A stretch of 64,000 nucleotides of DNA from Anarhynchus alexandrinus (GCA_008711295.1 VUYV01000120.1:931383-995382), one strand, 5' to 3'; positions 1 to 11,609 are shown, counted from the first letter of the stretch. Numbers and translations: made by a program. The notes: generated by a model from the sequence alone, not told the origin.

Positions 1-95
1 ATAGAATAGTGTGGGTTAGAAGGGACCTCTTAAAGGTCATCTAGTCCAATCTCCCCTGCAATGAGCAGGGACATCTTCAACTAGACAGGTTGCTT
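1..95 (-). mobile_element. CR1 LINE 3'-end fragment
   Basis: The segment reads as the reverse complement of the CR1 3' terminus. It contains the diagnostic 'gaagggacct' followed by 'catctagtccaatc' and a 'cctgc...gagcaggg' stretch. It is cut by the window edge and lies in the intron upstream of the first visible TALPID3 exon. It is a short decayed fragment with no coding capacity. Confidence 0.75.
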
Positions 96-484
96 TGATA
101 AGTGCATATATTTAGAGGACTTTGGTTTTTATTATGCTTTTAATTACACTTAAATACTGTTACATGGAGAGATTCACCTGTAATACTTATTGTATCTAAT
201 GGGCATTTTTTTCACACACTTATTTGCATCATTAGCATTGCTTCTCATACATAATGTCACAGCATTTGGGAGCTCTTGGATGTCTTTCTATTTTCTTAAC
301 TTTTATATATATTTGCAGCATACTGAATGTTCTTGAGTAATTGAAGTTGATGATAGTACACGTGGATGGTATTTCATATGATGGGTATTGATTTGATAAT
401 AGATTCATAAGAATTCTGATCAGTGTGTAGGAAATTGAAATTACAATCTCTGATTAAAAACTAGTGGTTCTGTTTTAATTTTAG
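96..484. other. 3' part of an intron upstream of exon 1
   Basis: This is AT-rich, non-coding sequence. It ends in a pyrimidine-rich stretch and an AG at 483-484, which is the splice acceptor of the first TALPID3 exon seen. I recognise nothing else in it. Confidence 0.7.
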
Positions 485-711
485 TCAAAAAAACCTGCTG
501 TTGCCTCTAGTCTTCCTGAACATCATCAGCTCAATAAACCATCCATCCTTCAAAATGTTAAAGTGCCAAAATCTGTACTGAGGGATGCTGAAAGGATTTT
601 GAGAAGAGTTCAGAACAATAAAAAAGTTCTTGAAGAAAATTTGGAAGCTATTATTCATGCAAAAGATGGGGATGCCATGTATACTTTTATTAACGCCTTG
701 ACTACGAACAG
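485..711 (+). CDS. TALPID3 (KIAA0586): TALPID3 exon 1 of window (coiled-coil exon)
   Basis: The exon is open in phase 0 from 485 (acceptor 'ttttag') and ends with two bases of a split Arg codon before 'gttaga'. It gives window residues 1-75 plus part of 76. TALPID3 is a centriolar/basal-body protein required for primary cilium formation, vesicle docking and Hedgehog signalling; it was first found through the chicken talpid3 mutant. The segment from '[15 protein letters not shown]' through '[13 protein letters not shown]' is a charged heptad-type helix typical of a coiled coil, followed by 'FINALTTNR'. I recognise this as the most conserved stretch of the family. From its position, about 435-440 residues into a protein of about 1,520, it probably corresponds to the coiled coil reported as essential in chick and mouse. 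That correspondence is inferred. Confidence 0.93.
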
Positions 712-1204
712 GTTAGACCCTATTATTCAGTGCTTTGTGTGACTACTCATTGTATGTGCTCACCTTTTATCAACTCTCATTTTTTTTTTTTAATTCTGTG
801 CATTGAAGAACTAGTGTGGTTCCCCGGAAAAAAAGTATTTATTGATTCTTCTTTGCAATCATGAGATGATTCTGTTGAATGTCAAATGTTTTTTGACCAT
901 CCTGATGTGAATTGAATTTTACCTGTTACCTGATACCTGTTACCTATTACTTCTTGGTATGATCTATGCTCCAGGACTTAAATTTGAATTCTGAGACTCT
1001 GTCATCTGGACAAATTGCTCTGCTGTCATGACAAGGGGGCATTTAGCTTTTTATAGACAAACTTGAATTAATAAGAAAATTAAGCAATAATTTCATAATT
1101 CTAAACAGAAGAGGCTTCATTAACCTGTACATGCTACAGAATTAGTCATCCTACAGCAGATCATTGACTTTTCAACTTTTGCTTAGTTGAGTTAATGTTA
1201 GGGT
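712..1204. other. Intron 1, 5' part
   Basis: This is AT-rich intron sequence between the donor at 712 and the LTR remnant. It has homopolymer T and A runs and no feature I can support. Confidence 0.6.
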
Positions 1205-1725
1205 TTAACCCCAGCTGGTAGCTAGAACCACACAGCTGTTCACTCACTTCCCCCCAGTTTGAATGGGGGAGAGAATCAGAAGAGTAAAAGTGAGGAAAAA
1301 AAACCTCATGGGTTGAGATAAAGGGAGTTTAAGTAGAACAAAAGCCACACATGTAAGCAAAGCAAAACAAGGAATTAACTGACTGCTTCCCATCAGCAGG
1401 CAGGCGTTCACCCATTTCCAGGAAAGCAGGGCATCACAGCTACTTGGAAAGACAAATGCCATAACTCTAAACATCCCTGCTTCCTTGTTCCCCCAGCTTT
1501 ATATATGGAGCATGATGTCACATGGTATAGAATATCCCTTTGGTCAGTTGGGGTCAGCTGTCCCCGCTGTGTCTACTCCCAACTTCTTTGTGCCCTCCCA
1601 GCCTGCTCGCTGGAAGGGCAGCGCTAGGAGCAGAAAAGGCCTTGAGAACCTAGCAACAACTAAAGCCACCTGTGCGCTACCAAAAGTATTCCTCATCCCA
1701 AATCCAAAACATAGCACTTAACTTT
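1205..1725 (-). mobile_element. Solo LTR remnant of an avian endogenous retrovirus
   Basis: The block contains segments I recognise from a common avian LTR family: 'gtttaaccccagctgg', 'gggggagagaatcagaag', 'gggttgagataaaggg', 'gcaaagcaaaacaagg' and 'atatccctttggtcagtt'. Reading on the minus strand gives a TATA-like 'catatataaagc' (reverse complement of 1496-1508), which sets the orientation. No gag, pol or env frame or second LTR is nearby, so it looks like a solo LTR. It lies antisense to TALPID3 in intron 1. The termini are decayed, so the ends are good to about 20-30 bp. The two frames of about 76 codons over it (1244-1474 minus and 1485-1721 plus) are by-products of its base composition. 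Confidence 0.8.
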
Positions 1726-2277
1726 TTTTATTAGCAGCTGGTAAACTGCATCCTAACTGAAGCTGTGACAGTTAAATATTCTTGCTTGAATCATAATGAA
1801 GTTTTCCTACTAAAATGCTCCTTGTGTTTTCCTGAGGAAGGTAACTAATCTGTCATGTAAATATTTTTTCAGGCATGATAGCTGCTATCATTATCTTTTA
1901 GAGGAAGTAGTAATATTTGTCATCTGCTTTTTGTCATGTGAGTTGGAATGTTTTTGTTGCCTTGTTTTTTCAGGTTTTTATCAAAATGGGAACTTATCAA
2001 AATGGCTGCCACTTATTCATAGATGTATGTAATAATGATAAAATATACAAGCAGGGGCTGGGGTTTGCAGGTGGCATTATGTAATAACAGATTTAGATTT
2101 GGGAAACTCGGATAGGGTATACTTAGTTCCTTTTGGAGACTGTAGGGGTATATAATCTTACTGTCTGTGTTCTGGGTTTGGGTTTTTTTTATAGGTGTTT
2201 ACAGGTCACTAGTTTCCCAGGATCGAATCTGTGCAATTTAAGAAGCACTGACCTTAAATAGCTTTCTTCTATTTCAG
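1726..2277. other. Intron 1, 3' part
   Basis: This is AT-rich intron ending in 'tttcttctatttcag', the acceptor of exon 2. Nothing else is recognised. Confidence 0.6.
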
Positions 2278-2350
2278 AGATGCATTGGAAGAGATTCGTA
2301 TCAAAAAGACTGTGGATGAGTGGATTAAGGCAATCAGTGTAGAAATCCAG
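2278..2350 (+). CDS. TALPID3 (KIAA0586): TALPID3 exon 2 of window
   Basis: This 73-nt exon covers window residues 76-100. The first base completes the Arg codon started in exon 1, and the exon ends in phase 0 at CAG before 'gtatgg'. It encodes DALEEIRIKK then 'TVDEWIKAISVEIQ', which continues the helical region of exon 1. The TVDEWIK motif is a strongly conserved TALPID3 signature. Exons 1 and 2 together form the conserved core. If their numbering matches other vertebrates, they are the pair removed in published mouse null alleles; I infer this from position and cannot check it here. Confidence 0.92.
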
Positions 2351-2662
2351 GTATGGCTGGAAAAAAATGAGTTCAGGCTTTTGCATTATATTTTTCCAGC
2401 TTACATTGTTCTTCTATGTCAGCAGTTAAACACAAATCACAACTTGAAAACATGAGAAAACTGCTTATTACTAACGTACTAGGCTATCATAAAATATTTA
2501 CCTCTGTTTTTAAACTTGCATTGCTTAATGAAAATCACTGGTCACAGTTCCTGGCTAACATGAAAAACAGGCCATTTCTCAGAACTTCAAAGTTATCCAC
2601 ACACTCTTCTGATAGCCTTGAAGATAAAATCTCCTTTTATTATGTTTATGCTTTATCTTCAG
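2351..2662. other. Intron 2
   Basis: This short intron runs from 'gtatgg' to an acceptor after 'tttatcttcag'. An 83-codon frame at 2416-2667 crosses into exon 3 in a different frame and is a chance reading. I see nothing else here. Confidence 0.7.
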
Positions 2663-2923
2663 GATGAAATGACAAGAAATGATTTGGAACAAGTGAAATA
2701 TGATCAAAAGGTCCCATGGATCAAGAGAGCCCAGAACATCAAGGCTATGAAGACCAATAAAGAAATTAAAGCAAAAACTCAGAAAATCCAAGGATGCTCG
2801 ACAAAGAATCCTTTATCTGCAGCTAAGCCATTGCAGAAGCAAGCAGAAGATAACATGAGCAAACAGAGGTTTAGAACTTACTTTTCTTCTGAAAGTTTGC
2901 AGAGGAAAGAAAAAAGGGCAGCT
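2663..2923 (+). CDS. TALPID3 (KIAA0586): TALPID3 exon 3 of window
   Basis: The exon is phase 0 to phase 0, 87 codons, window residues 101-187. It begins DEMTRNDLEQVKYDQ and is lysine/glutamine-rich and probably helical to disordered, ending near 'QRKEKRAA'. I chose the donor at 2924 ('gct|gtgagt') because it is a near-consensus site and keeps the frame with exon 4. An earlier GT at 2869 ('agag|gtttag') would leave phase 2 and put a stop at the start of exon 4. The downstream half is less conserved than the flanking exons as far as I can recall the family. Confidence 0.88.
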
Positions 2924-3359
2924 GTGAGTTCTTAAGTAGTTGGTTTCTTTTCTGGTAATGACTGCTATGCTTTAGATTGCAGTATTGATGTGAAAAATTG
3001 TTTGTATGTGTAACTGTAATAATTTTAAATGAAAGTGATAGCCCCGTTCTGTGGATTTCTGTTGTCAGAATTGTCCTTGTTTTCATGTGCTGTAGAAGCC
3101 TAAGCTGTGTGTATAACAATGTAGAATTCATTGTCATGTTATCAATTTGTCTTACCCAGCACCTGCTATTTTATTCACTGTTAGTAAGTTTCTTGTATGT
3201 ATTCTGTATGCATAAGTTTTTATGTGTGCTTGAAATTTATACTGTTTGTTGCAGAACTTTTTACTTTTTTCCTCTAGGCTTTTGCAACACTACTGATGTG
3301 TTCAGGTTTTCAAGCATGAAGAACTGTAAACTACTTTTTCTTTTTTTGGTGTGTGTCAG
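2924..3359. other. Intron 3
   Basis: This is T-rich intron with an extended polypyrimidine stretch before the acceptor at 3357-3359. Open frames on both strands (2871-3137 minus, 2998-3369 plus) follow the base skew and have no recognisable protein content. Confidence 0.7.
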
Positions 3360-3534
3360 GGACCTGTGAATGGAAGTGCAATGATACAAAACGAAGACTA
3401 TCTGTGTCAAGTTTATGGGAAACCAATTTACCAGGGCCATCGTAGCACGCTTAAAAAAGCACCATATCTGAGATTCAACTCTCCCTCTCCTAAATCTAAA
3501 CTTCAAAGACCCAAGGTGATAGAGTGTGTTAGAG
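3360..3534 (+). CDS. TALPID3 (KIAA0586): TALPID3 exon 4 of window
   Basis: The exon starts in phase 0 after 'gtgtgtcag' and ends in phase 1 before a consensus 'gtaagt'. It covers window residues 188-245. It encodes '[17 protein letters not shown]', then '[12 protein letters not shown]' and '[10 protein letters not shown]'. The [15 protein letters not shown] block is one of the clearest TALPID3 signatures and is basic; the SPSPK pair could be a proline-directed phosphorylation site. Exons 3 and 4 are separated by only 436 nt of intron. Confidence 0.95.
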
Positions 3535-6500
3535 GTAAGTAATTCTTTCATGTGAACAAGGTGTTCCTTCCCAGATTTTCTGTTAGGAATTCCTTGTATA
3601 AATGAAACTAATCGTAGTTCACCTGCTCTTCAACTTAAAGCTTTATCAACTGCAGTAGGTTTCCTAGAGAGGTGGTCGATGCCCCATGCTTGCCAGTGTT
3701 TAAGAGGCATTTGGAAACTGCCCTTAATACCATGCTTTGTTTGGTCAGCCCTGAATTGGTCAGTCAGTTTGACTAGATGATCATTGTAGGTCCCTTCCAA
3801 CTGAACTATTCTATTCTAAAAGATGCTCTTTCAAAACTAAAAAATACCAGTAGGTTTTCAGATTTGTTTAGTGTCTCACTTATTTTAGATTGTAAAATTA
3901 ATACTTATTTCTAAATTAATTAAACATATTATTATATATTTGTTTTTGCCCAAGTCTTAAACAGCTGAATTGCTAGAAGTAATGACATGAGCATCTGAAA
4001 GCTGAGTGTGTTGAAAAGCTAACTTGGCTTTTGATAAAGGTTTCTGAAAGGTGTGTTCTTCACGTCAGGTTTATCCAGTCATGTCACTTAAGTGATTGAT
4101 TCATTCAGAATTAAGAAATTCGCTGAGATTTGAAAAACTAAGGAAGCCTGATATTCCATTTCCCACTTCTAATACATGAATTGACATCTATTAACTTGAA
4201 AATATTGAAAGACATGTTAATCTGAAGCATTGGTTAATGCAAGTTACTTCTTTTGTTAAGTCAGGGTTAGAAGCAAAGTGTAACTCTCTTCTTAATTGCT
4301 TGATAATGGTCATTAGTTGATTAATAATGAATTCCATTAGTTTTATAGGCAAAGTGTTAGGATCAGAAGATTCTAATTTTCAAGCCTATTAAAAATGTGT
4401 GAAAATTAATAAAAAAGGGAAACTATATGATATCTGACATAGGTAAGTGTAGATGAACTTTATCTTGAGTTATAGAAAGTAATGTTTTAATTGGATCTCT
4501 TTTTTTGCTAGTTATCTTTTCAAAACTTAACTGATTCTTAATACAGAAACTAAGATTAATCTTTAACTGATATGTCAGAAAAACTAATGTGTATCATCTC
4601 ACTGCAGGAGAGAGTGGGCAAGTTACGTTATAAAAGATAACAATGGAGAGAAAGAGTGTGTTAAGTATAAAAGGCAGTTAAAGTGATAGTGGGCACAATC
4701 AAGTTAAGGATGAGCATCAATGGAAAAAAATTACTTGGCTTCCCTATACGCTGTTGTTACCCATGCAGAGAAAATAGACTTGATGCAATCTTAAGTGTCA
4801 TGTTTAAAAAACGGTGTCCAAGTTTTTATTACAACTGTCAAAATATTATATTTTGTATGAAATATAAGAGATTAACATGAGAAGGTAGTCACTTGATGAG
4901 ACCATGCTTTTAGGTCATTGAAATGTATCGTATAAAACATATATATCTTTTAAGACAAGCACTGCTGGGTTTTGGTTTGGTTTTTTTTTTTTGACATTAC
5001 AATGTACATCCCTAGTGGCAAATCCTCAAAATAGTACAAGAATCTATTGTTAAGCTTAGCATAGTCTTTATACAATTTCCTGGCACTTTTCTTACCTGTG
5101 CTCTGGAGCCCAGTTGTGATCCATGAAGAAAGTGTTATTGGTAGAAAGTACTTGCAATTCTCATAACCTTCCTGGAAAATGTGGGTTATAGTCTTGGCAA
5201 AAATCTTGAAGACTTTTCAAAGCTTACTTTATTTTTCAAAAGGTGAGGACTTGGTATATAAAAACTGCTAGTCTTGTTGCTTATATATTTTATTTGACCT
5301 CTCTTGAAACACTTTTTTTTTTTTTGGTGAAAAATGCTGGTATAGTCATTTGAAAGACCAGCATGATATATCGCTGTCTTTGACTACTGGCTATGCTGCA
5401 CACCCATAATGTAGTTTATTCTGTATGGATTTTTTTGAATAAAATTTGTGCTAATAAGCACTTAGTGTAGCAGTAACAGTGATACAGAGACGGCTAAGAT
5501 TTGGACTGAGAACAGACACTTCTTCAAAAATATTTAATCAGCAGTTGTGCTTTCGTTGAGTCCTAAATTACATTTTTCTTCTATATTTATTGGGCTCATG
5601 TCCTTTATAGAAGGTCACAACCTTTCCAGGGAGGCCAACTTCATCATTCCAGAAACAATACCTTGTAAAGAGGCAGAAAAAGTGCCCTACTGCCTCCCAA
5701 TCTAAATGTAGTAAGTAGGTCATTTGATCATTTGATACCACCAGTTTTCTACCGGTAATGTGTTTAATTCAGTAGTGTCAGTGAAATGTAAAGGTAGAGG
5801 TTGCATGCAGTTGTAATAAGCTGCTCCTTTGCTTTAGCTCGTTTTTTTTTTTATTGGAGGCAAAGAGAAATGAAGGAGAAAACTGTGTATGGGATCCATG
5901 CTGCCTTCAGAACTCCTGCATGTGACAAACACAGTTTGAAAGCTATTTGCTTGAAAACAGAATGAACTCTGGATAGCCTTTACCCAAAGGGATTCTCTTC
6001 CAAGTCATTAAGTCATACTACAGCAGTACAGCAACATGTGTGTTTGCAATAATAGAGCCGCCATAAAATTTGTTTTTCTATTTCACATCAGACTGCAGTT
6101 ACAGAAAGTTATGGTTTTGTTTCTGTCATGACAGTAAATAAAATAAGACACCCCCTTGTATTCTTATCTTAGGGAAGAAAGGAAGAATATGGAATTTTTT
6201 GCGTGTCACTTAAAAGAATAGCACTCCAGTGAAAATGTGTCCCATTTCCAAGTTTTCTGATTTTAATGGCTTTAGGCTGAGGTCAGCCTTTGTTTGATAC
6301 TGCCATTACTGGTCTTTGACTCTTCTTTTAAAAGAGTTGGTCAAGCTGCTTATTTTTTGTGCTTTCCTACATTTTGCCAATAAAATGGAAAAGGAATACT
6401 TCTGTGTTTGTTTGTCTTATGAAGACAAAATAGTTAAATGTTTTTGAGGGCTGCTATTCTGAAAGATGTTGTTATGGCAGGAAAGTATAAATAGTAAAAT

Positions 6501-9038
6501 TAGAAACAGATCTGTACTGCTCTGTAGTAGGAGTGTAAATAAAAATGAAACAAAGTTGAATGAGCACTTTAAAGCACCAGGTTCTTCAAAAAAAGAAAGA
6601 AAGAAATCTTGCTCGTATCAGGCATGGTTAGTTCTTTTTCGCAGATCTGCACCCACAGATTCCCTTTCTGGCCTTGATGTACCAGGTGATAAAGGCTTAA
6701 AAATTATTGGAAGTCATTGGCCTTGGGTTTGATTGGCTGGAAAATCCAAACTTATTAAATGACTCTATTTTGTTAGAGCAGTCCACTGAGCTTGTTTTAA
6801 ATTAGTGTTAGAATAAGGATGTTTATTTAAGACTGAAATGGCCATCTGGAGAGTCTCTTTTCAGTCATTTTATAACTTTCTCAACCGTTTTCTTTGCAAA
6901 TAAACTGTAGTGACTAATGTTTGGTTTCTTCTGGGAAGTTAAAAAAAAAAACCCAACACTTTTATGAGTAAGAGAGCATTTCTTAAAAAAAGTTGGAGTT
7001 GCTTTCTTGCATAATTTGAACTGATAAATATATGTAAAACACAATTTTTTTAAAGCTAAGTTTAATTAAATGTCTAGTTTCTGCCCAGTGCAAATAAACT
7101 TTTCAGGGGGAAATGAAAAGTTGAAAGCAATTAAAATGAGGTGCTGTGTGTATACAGTACTTAATCATTCTTACTGTGAGAACCTTGTTTTTACAAGTTG
7201 GCGGTATTACAGACATGTTGCCAATTTCTGCTTTTACTCAAAAGTTCAAGGCCAGGGGGGACTGTTAGATCATGTCATATGACCTCTTCTAAATCACAAG
7301 CCACTGAACTGTATCTATTTATGTTACTGCATCCAGTAATTTGTCTTTTACTAAAGAACAATTTTTCTGGCTAACCTATCTTTGCAGAACGGCACGTGCT
7401 CATCGTTTAAAGACATCAGAAATTCTGCCCTTAATTACTTCTTCCCAGGGCTAGATACCTTATGGTTCAAAAGTAAATGGGACACTTCAAATTTAGTATC
7501 TGATCTATAGTGAGTTTTTGGCTTCAGTTCATAGCTACTTCAGTTTCCAGGTGATTTTCCTTAAAAAATGAGAGAGGATTTGTAATGTCCAGTCTATTTT
7601 AATATTTACAGAGATACAGAATTAGTAGTGAATGCGGTATTATCATATATGGAAGTCTTCTCCTGCTCCACCTCACTGACATCCTGTTAAGACATCTGAG
7701 GATTAATTACATTTATCCCATTGACCACAGCATTGTATTGTGATTTGTCATTGCGTTGCTTATCCAGCATGACCTTAAGGCCTTTTTCAGAGACACTTCT
7801 TTCTGGCCTGTATTTTCTCATTGAAGAGTTATGACTTGCTGTGTTCTTGTTTCTAGGCTTACAAGCCGTAATTTGTGTGTACAAAAATACCACTTCTTGA
7901 GTGGATTGCCTTGCTTGCTTGTCTGCATTTGTTAAAAGTCACATTGTCAATCTGTTATCCCTAAATTTTATAATCGTTGACTTCTATTCTTCAGTTAATT
8001 AGGAAGCTACTAAATGTGAACAGAAATGTTGCCATGTGTTGACTGGCCATTAATACAGGAAGGGTGATGATTAGAAACAGCAGAGGAGTAAGATAACGTT
8101 TTTCAGCTGTAGTGAAGATAAGGAGTTGGTTACCAATGTGATTCTTTCCAGGTTCATTTTCCTAATGCCTACAAAATAGCAGTAGAAGCACTTCTCTTTG
8201 ATTCACGATTGTTGACTCCTTTTTTGTGGATGGTTTATCTATTTAGATTAAAGTTAATAATTTCCCTAATAATACCCATTGTTTGCAAAGAATATAGGTT
8301 GAATAAGACCTTGCATTACTGTATAGCGAGAAGTGCAATATTACAATAAATGTTCTCCTCTGCTATATGCTTAGCCATTGTTACATAGAAATTACTTCTG
8401 GTTAGCTATTTAACAATGCATTTTAAAAATTGGACCAAAAAATCAGTGCCTCCTTGATGTTGCAAGTCAAGACTTAGGGGTATTAGTTACGGCTTTATTT
8501 TCCAGTAGCAGTGAGTTGCTAAACCAGGAGTTCGTAGTTTATACCCATTCCTTTGAGTATCTTGTCAGTCTTCTGGCTGGAGACAAACTGCATGTTTATA
8601 AAACTGAGGCAGTGAATCAGACGAACAAGAGATCAGTTTGACTATATTCTATATTCTGTCTGTTTTTTATGCCAGGCTTGCATGCCCTTTTCATGCTGTA
8701 TTTCAAACCTTAATCATGGTTTTCTTCTTAGCTGATAAATCATGTTTCATTCTAACCTACTACCATCCTTGTGTCCTTTTATTCATGTTTCTGTGCCTTT
8801 ATTTGCTAGATTCAGATGCTCAAAAATCGTGATTTTAATTCCTTCATTGCTGTCAATACCGAGACATCTAATGTAGCACGTTTAGATTCTGCCCTTCCTG
8901 TCTCCCTCCCTCATTCCCTCCATCCCACAGCAAAAATTTATAATTGTTTCAGTAGAAGGGCTTAAATTAGTCGTGTATGTGATGTTACTGGGTATGTATA
9001 TGTGTTGATGACATGCAGTTTATCTGCTTTTGTTTCAG
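3535..9038. other. Intron 4 (5.5 kb)
   Basis: This large intron is AT-rich. Apart from the CR1 fragment at 3657-3818 I recognise no repeat, RNA gene or exon in it. The 88-codon frame at 6466-6732 and the 68-codon minus-strand frame at 7687-7893 lack recognisable domains, conserved-looking splice context or codon bias, and I treat them as chance. Confidence 0.65.
3657..3818 (+). mobile_element. CR1 LINE 3' UTR fragment with TTCTA tail
   Basis: The segment runs from 'ggtttcctagagaggtggt' to 'gtaggtcccttccaactg' and ends in a short pentamer tail 'ctattctattcta'. It resembles the copy at 22022-22248 closely over its whole length, including 'cagtgtttaagaggcattt'. It is 5'-truncated, as is usual for CR1. 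Confidence 0.85.
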
Positions 9039-9227
9039 GTACAAAGGTAAAGTCAGCAAGAACACAGACTTGTTCTCGCACGCAGAAGGTGGTAACCAGC
9101 CCTGGGAAACGGCATCCTTTATATGCACTTGCCCAAGAAAATCAGTATCTCTTTAGTCCAAGTAGAGATGTGCCTGCTGTCTGCGGTCCACTTGAAGGTC
9201 ACCTAATTCCTATGGCTATTCCACTAG
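9039..9227 (+). CDS. TALPID3 (KIAA0586): TALPID3 exon 5 of window
   Basis: The exon is phase 1 to phase 1, 189 nt, window residues 246-308. The split Gly codon joins exon 4 to 'TKVKSARTQT'. It continues with a basic, threonine-rich stretch, then 'NQYLFSPSRDVP' and 'GPLEGHLIPMAIPLG'. The YLFSPSR and LEGHLIPMAI blocks are conserved family signatures. The acceptor is 'ttttgtttcag' and the donor 'gtagga'. The exon length is a multiple of three, so skipping would not break the frame. Confidence 0.94.
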
Positions 9228-10058
9228 GTAGGAGCAAATAACCTGTAGAAGGATGTGTGAAGGGTAACACCTACTTGATGGAAATACAACTTACATCTCA
9301 AGTCAGTGATTTGCCCTGGCTCATGAGACTTGCAGCTGCCCTTCTAGTAGGAAATCTACATGGGTGAACAGTTTAAAATGTTCTGGTTCTCCTTATTCTT
9401 CGTGCTGGATGTCTGGTGACACCCTGAGAGCAATTATTTGCTTAGCTGTACATATTGTCTTTGGTACACTTTACATTTCTAGGGTTTTTGTTCTGGCTTT
9501 AAGTTTGGTATCCATGTAAGCAGGAACTGAATCATTGGCGCTTGGATTCAACATTTATGATGACTTCAGTCTAACAATTTCACTAGGGTTGTGCCAAACA
9601 CTAAAGCCATTGTCATGACCTCTGTATTTTTGGACCTTCAACAGAACTTTTATATAGGCCTTGTTTTGGGAAGGGTTAATATTATATTGGCATTTAAAAA
9701 AGATAATAATCAAAAAGAAATTTGTAGGATGCTATACTAAATGCAATAGTATTTTGAATATGGTTAAGAAAATGTGAGGGAGGGAAGCACGTAGTTTTTG
9801 AACGGCAAACACAATGTAATTACTCTGTTTTCCAGCAGTAGGTGTCACCATAGTCAAGAAAAGCGAATAATTTCAAAAGTTGGCAGTGTTGAGTTTACAC
9901 TTTCTGCTGGGACTTTAGGGGACTTTTTAATTGGTCTGTAATAGCGCAGTCTGTCTCATGTGAAACACAGGTATCCAGAATTTGATTTTATTTAATTTAT
10001 TAGTTTACTGACTTCAGAGACTTATATATATCTTTAATTATTTTTAAACTGTTCTTAG
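9228..10058. other. Intron 5
   Basis: This is ordinary AT-rich intron ending in 'actgttcttag'. I see no repeat or RNA gene in it. Confidence 0.65.
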
Positions 10059-10246
10059 GTCAAACCCAAATAAGCAACATCTCACTGCAGCCTGCTAGAG
10101 TAATTATAGGTAAACCACACCCTGTTACAGTTACAACCTCTCTTCCTCAAGTGCCTCCAAAACTACCGGTTGAGATAAAAAAACCAAACATAGCTGTAAT
10201 AGAGATGAGATCAGAGAAAAAGGATCCACCTCAACTGTCTGTGCAG
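10059..10246 (+). CDS. TALPID3 (KIAA0586): TALPID3 exon 6 of window
   Basis: The exon is phase 1 to phase 0, 188 nt, window residues 309-371. It encodes QTQISNISLQPARVI, then 'GKPHPVTVTTSLPQVPP' and 'KKPNIAVIEMRSEKKD'. This is low-complexity and proline/threonine-rich with a conserved basic end, and is probably disordered. The exon closes at CAG before 'gtacac'. The KPHPVTVTT and KKPNIA motifs support the family assignment. Confidence 0.94.
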
Positions 10247-11501
10247 GTACACGTCAACAGTGATGATTATTTGTTTGTTTATTTTAATAAAGGCTAACTT
10301 AAAGATACTCTTATCTGTCAGTAATTTACTTGAAATCAGTGGATGGCTTTCAGTAAGTGTTAGAAACATATAGACTGGAGGGAATAGAAAGTTGTCATGC
10401 TATGCTAATATTTTTATTCATATTGCAACAATTATCTTAATTTTCTGTTTTGATTAAATAGTAATTTCTTCCATAAGTCACCTATGCAGGGTGTTTGTAA
10501 AATAGTTCTATGTCACATTTTCTTTTTTTTAAATGAGATTGAGTCAAAACAAACTGAATAAAAATAAGTATTAAAATAAATGTCAGTTTTTCTGGATGAA
10601 TGCTTTAGCCTTTAAGATTTCTGTTTCAAGCATGATAGTCAACCCAAGAAGTTCACTCCTGATTAATCTACCATTGCAGTCCTTACCTTGTCGGTTGGGG
10701 TTTTTTTAATTTTTTGCATGAGTCTGTTGTCAAGAAAGTTAATGTTTCTTACATGTTCGTTATTTTGGATTCAAATTGTGGAGAATATACACACTCCTAC
10801 ACACACCTTTCAGATACAAATGATTCATGGAACTTGAAGTTAAATAGAGGTAGAGTATGTGGCTTGGTCCCTTGCTGTATCACTGTTTTCCACCCACATG
10901 CATTTTGCTGTTATTTCATGCAGTTCTTAAATGTTTAAGGTGGGTTTTTTTATTAATTTTTTCCCTCAAGAATTAAGCAAGCATTTAAATCTTTGTTCTT
11001 AAAAAAACCCCAAAAAATAACCAAACAAAAAAATGTTTTGATGCTGTAATGGACATGCCTTTATTACAAACTATATTGTAATACAGTCATCTCTTTATTT
11101 TACCCTGCCAGATGTATGACAACATGAAACCAATAACCAGCCTACACAGTGGCTTGTAGGCCAACTTAGTGTAAATTAATTGCGAGTCAAACACACATTC
11201 GCTATATGTATAGTTATGGGTATAATCACCTTTTGTCACATGCAAGACAAAGTGTCAGGGAATTAGACCACAGGAAAAATCAGGTATTGCAAGAAAAGAG
11301 GTGAATATTTCTGGGGTTATGTTTTGTACATTACAGTATTTTGTTTTTCAGAACCAAGTTACTATCAGATACAGGTATGAGAAAAGGGGGTCACTAAAAT
11401 TTAGTGGCTCAATAGCAAGTGGAAGAAAGAATCTAAAAAGTTCAATGACAGCAGCTGAGCTAATACATAGATTTTCAGATTGGCGTGTTTTTCTGTTCTA
11501 G
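10247..11501. other. Intron 6
   Basis: This intron has A-rich low-complexity sequence at 10999-11035 ('aaaaaaaccccaaaaaataacc' type). The rest is unremarkable AT-rich sequence ending in 'ttctgttctag'. Confidence 0.65.
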
Positions 11502-11609
11502 GTGTTACCCAATGTAGATATCGACAGTGTTTCAAGTGACAGTGTGAGTGTAAGCCATGTTCTTCCAGGCTCTGAACCTGTACTTCTTCCTGTCGATGCT
11601 GTAATACAG
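11502..11609 (+). CDS. TALPID3 (KIAA0586): TALPID3 exon 7 of window
   Basis: The exon is phase 0 to phase 0, 36 codons, window residues 372-407. It starts VLPNVDIDSVSSDSVS and ends 'LLPVDAVIQ' before 'gtattg'. The VLPxVDIDS start is a conserved TALPID3 junction sequence. The exon is serine-rich and acidic. It is symmetric, so it could be skipped in frame, although I see no specific evidence for that. Confidence 0.92.

Noticed and set aside
2998..3369. 123-codon plus frame at the end of intron 3
   Set aside because: It is Cys/Phe/Leu-rich because of T-rich intron sequence, and it runs into exon 4 in the wrong frame and stops there.
3655..3660. CR1 terminus motifs as gene regulatory sites
   Set aside because: The 'ggtcccttccaac' type sequences recur at every CR1 end in the window and are repeat-derived.
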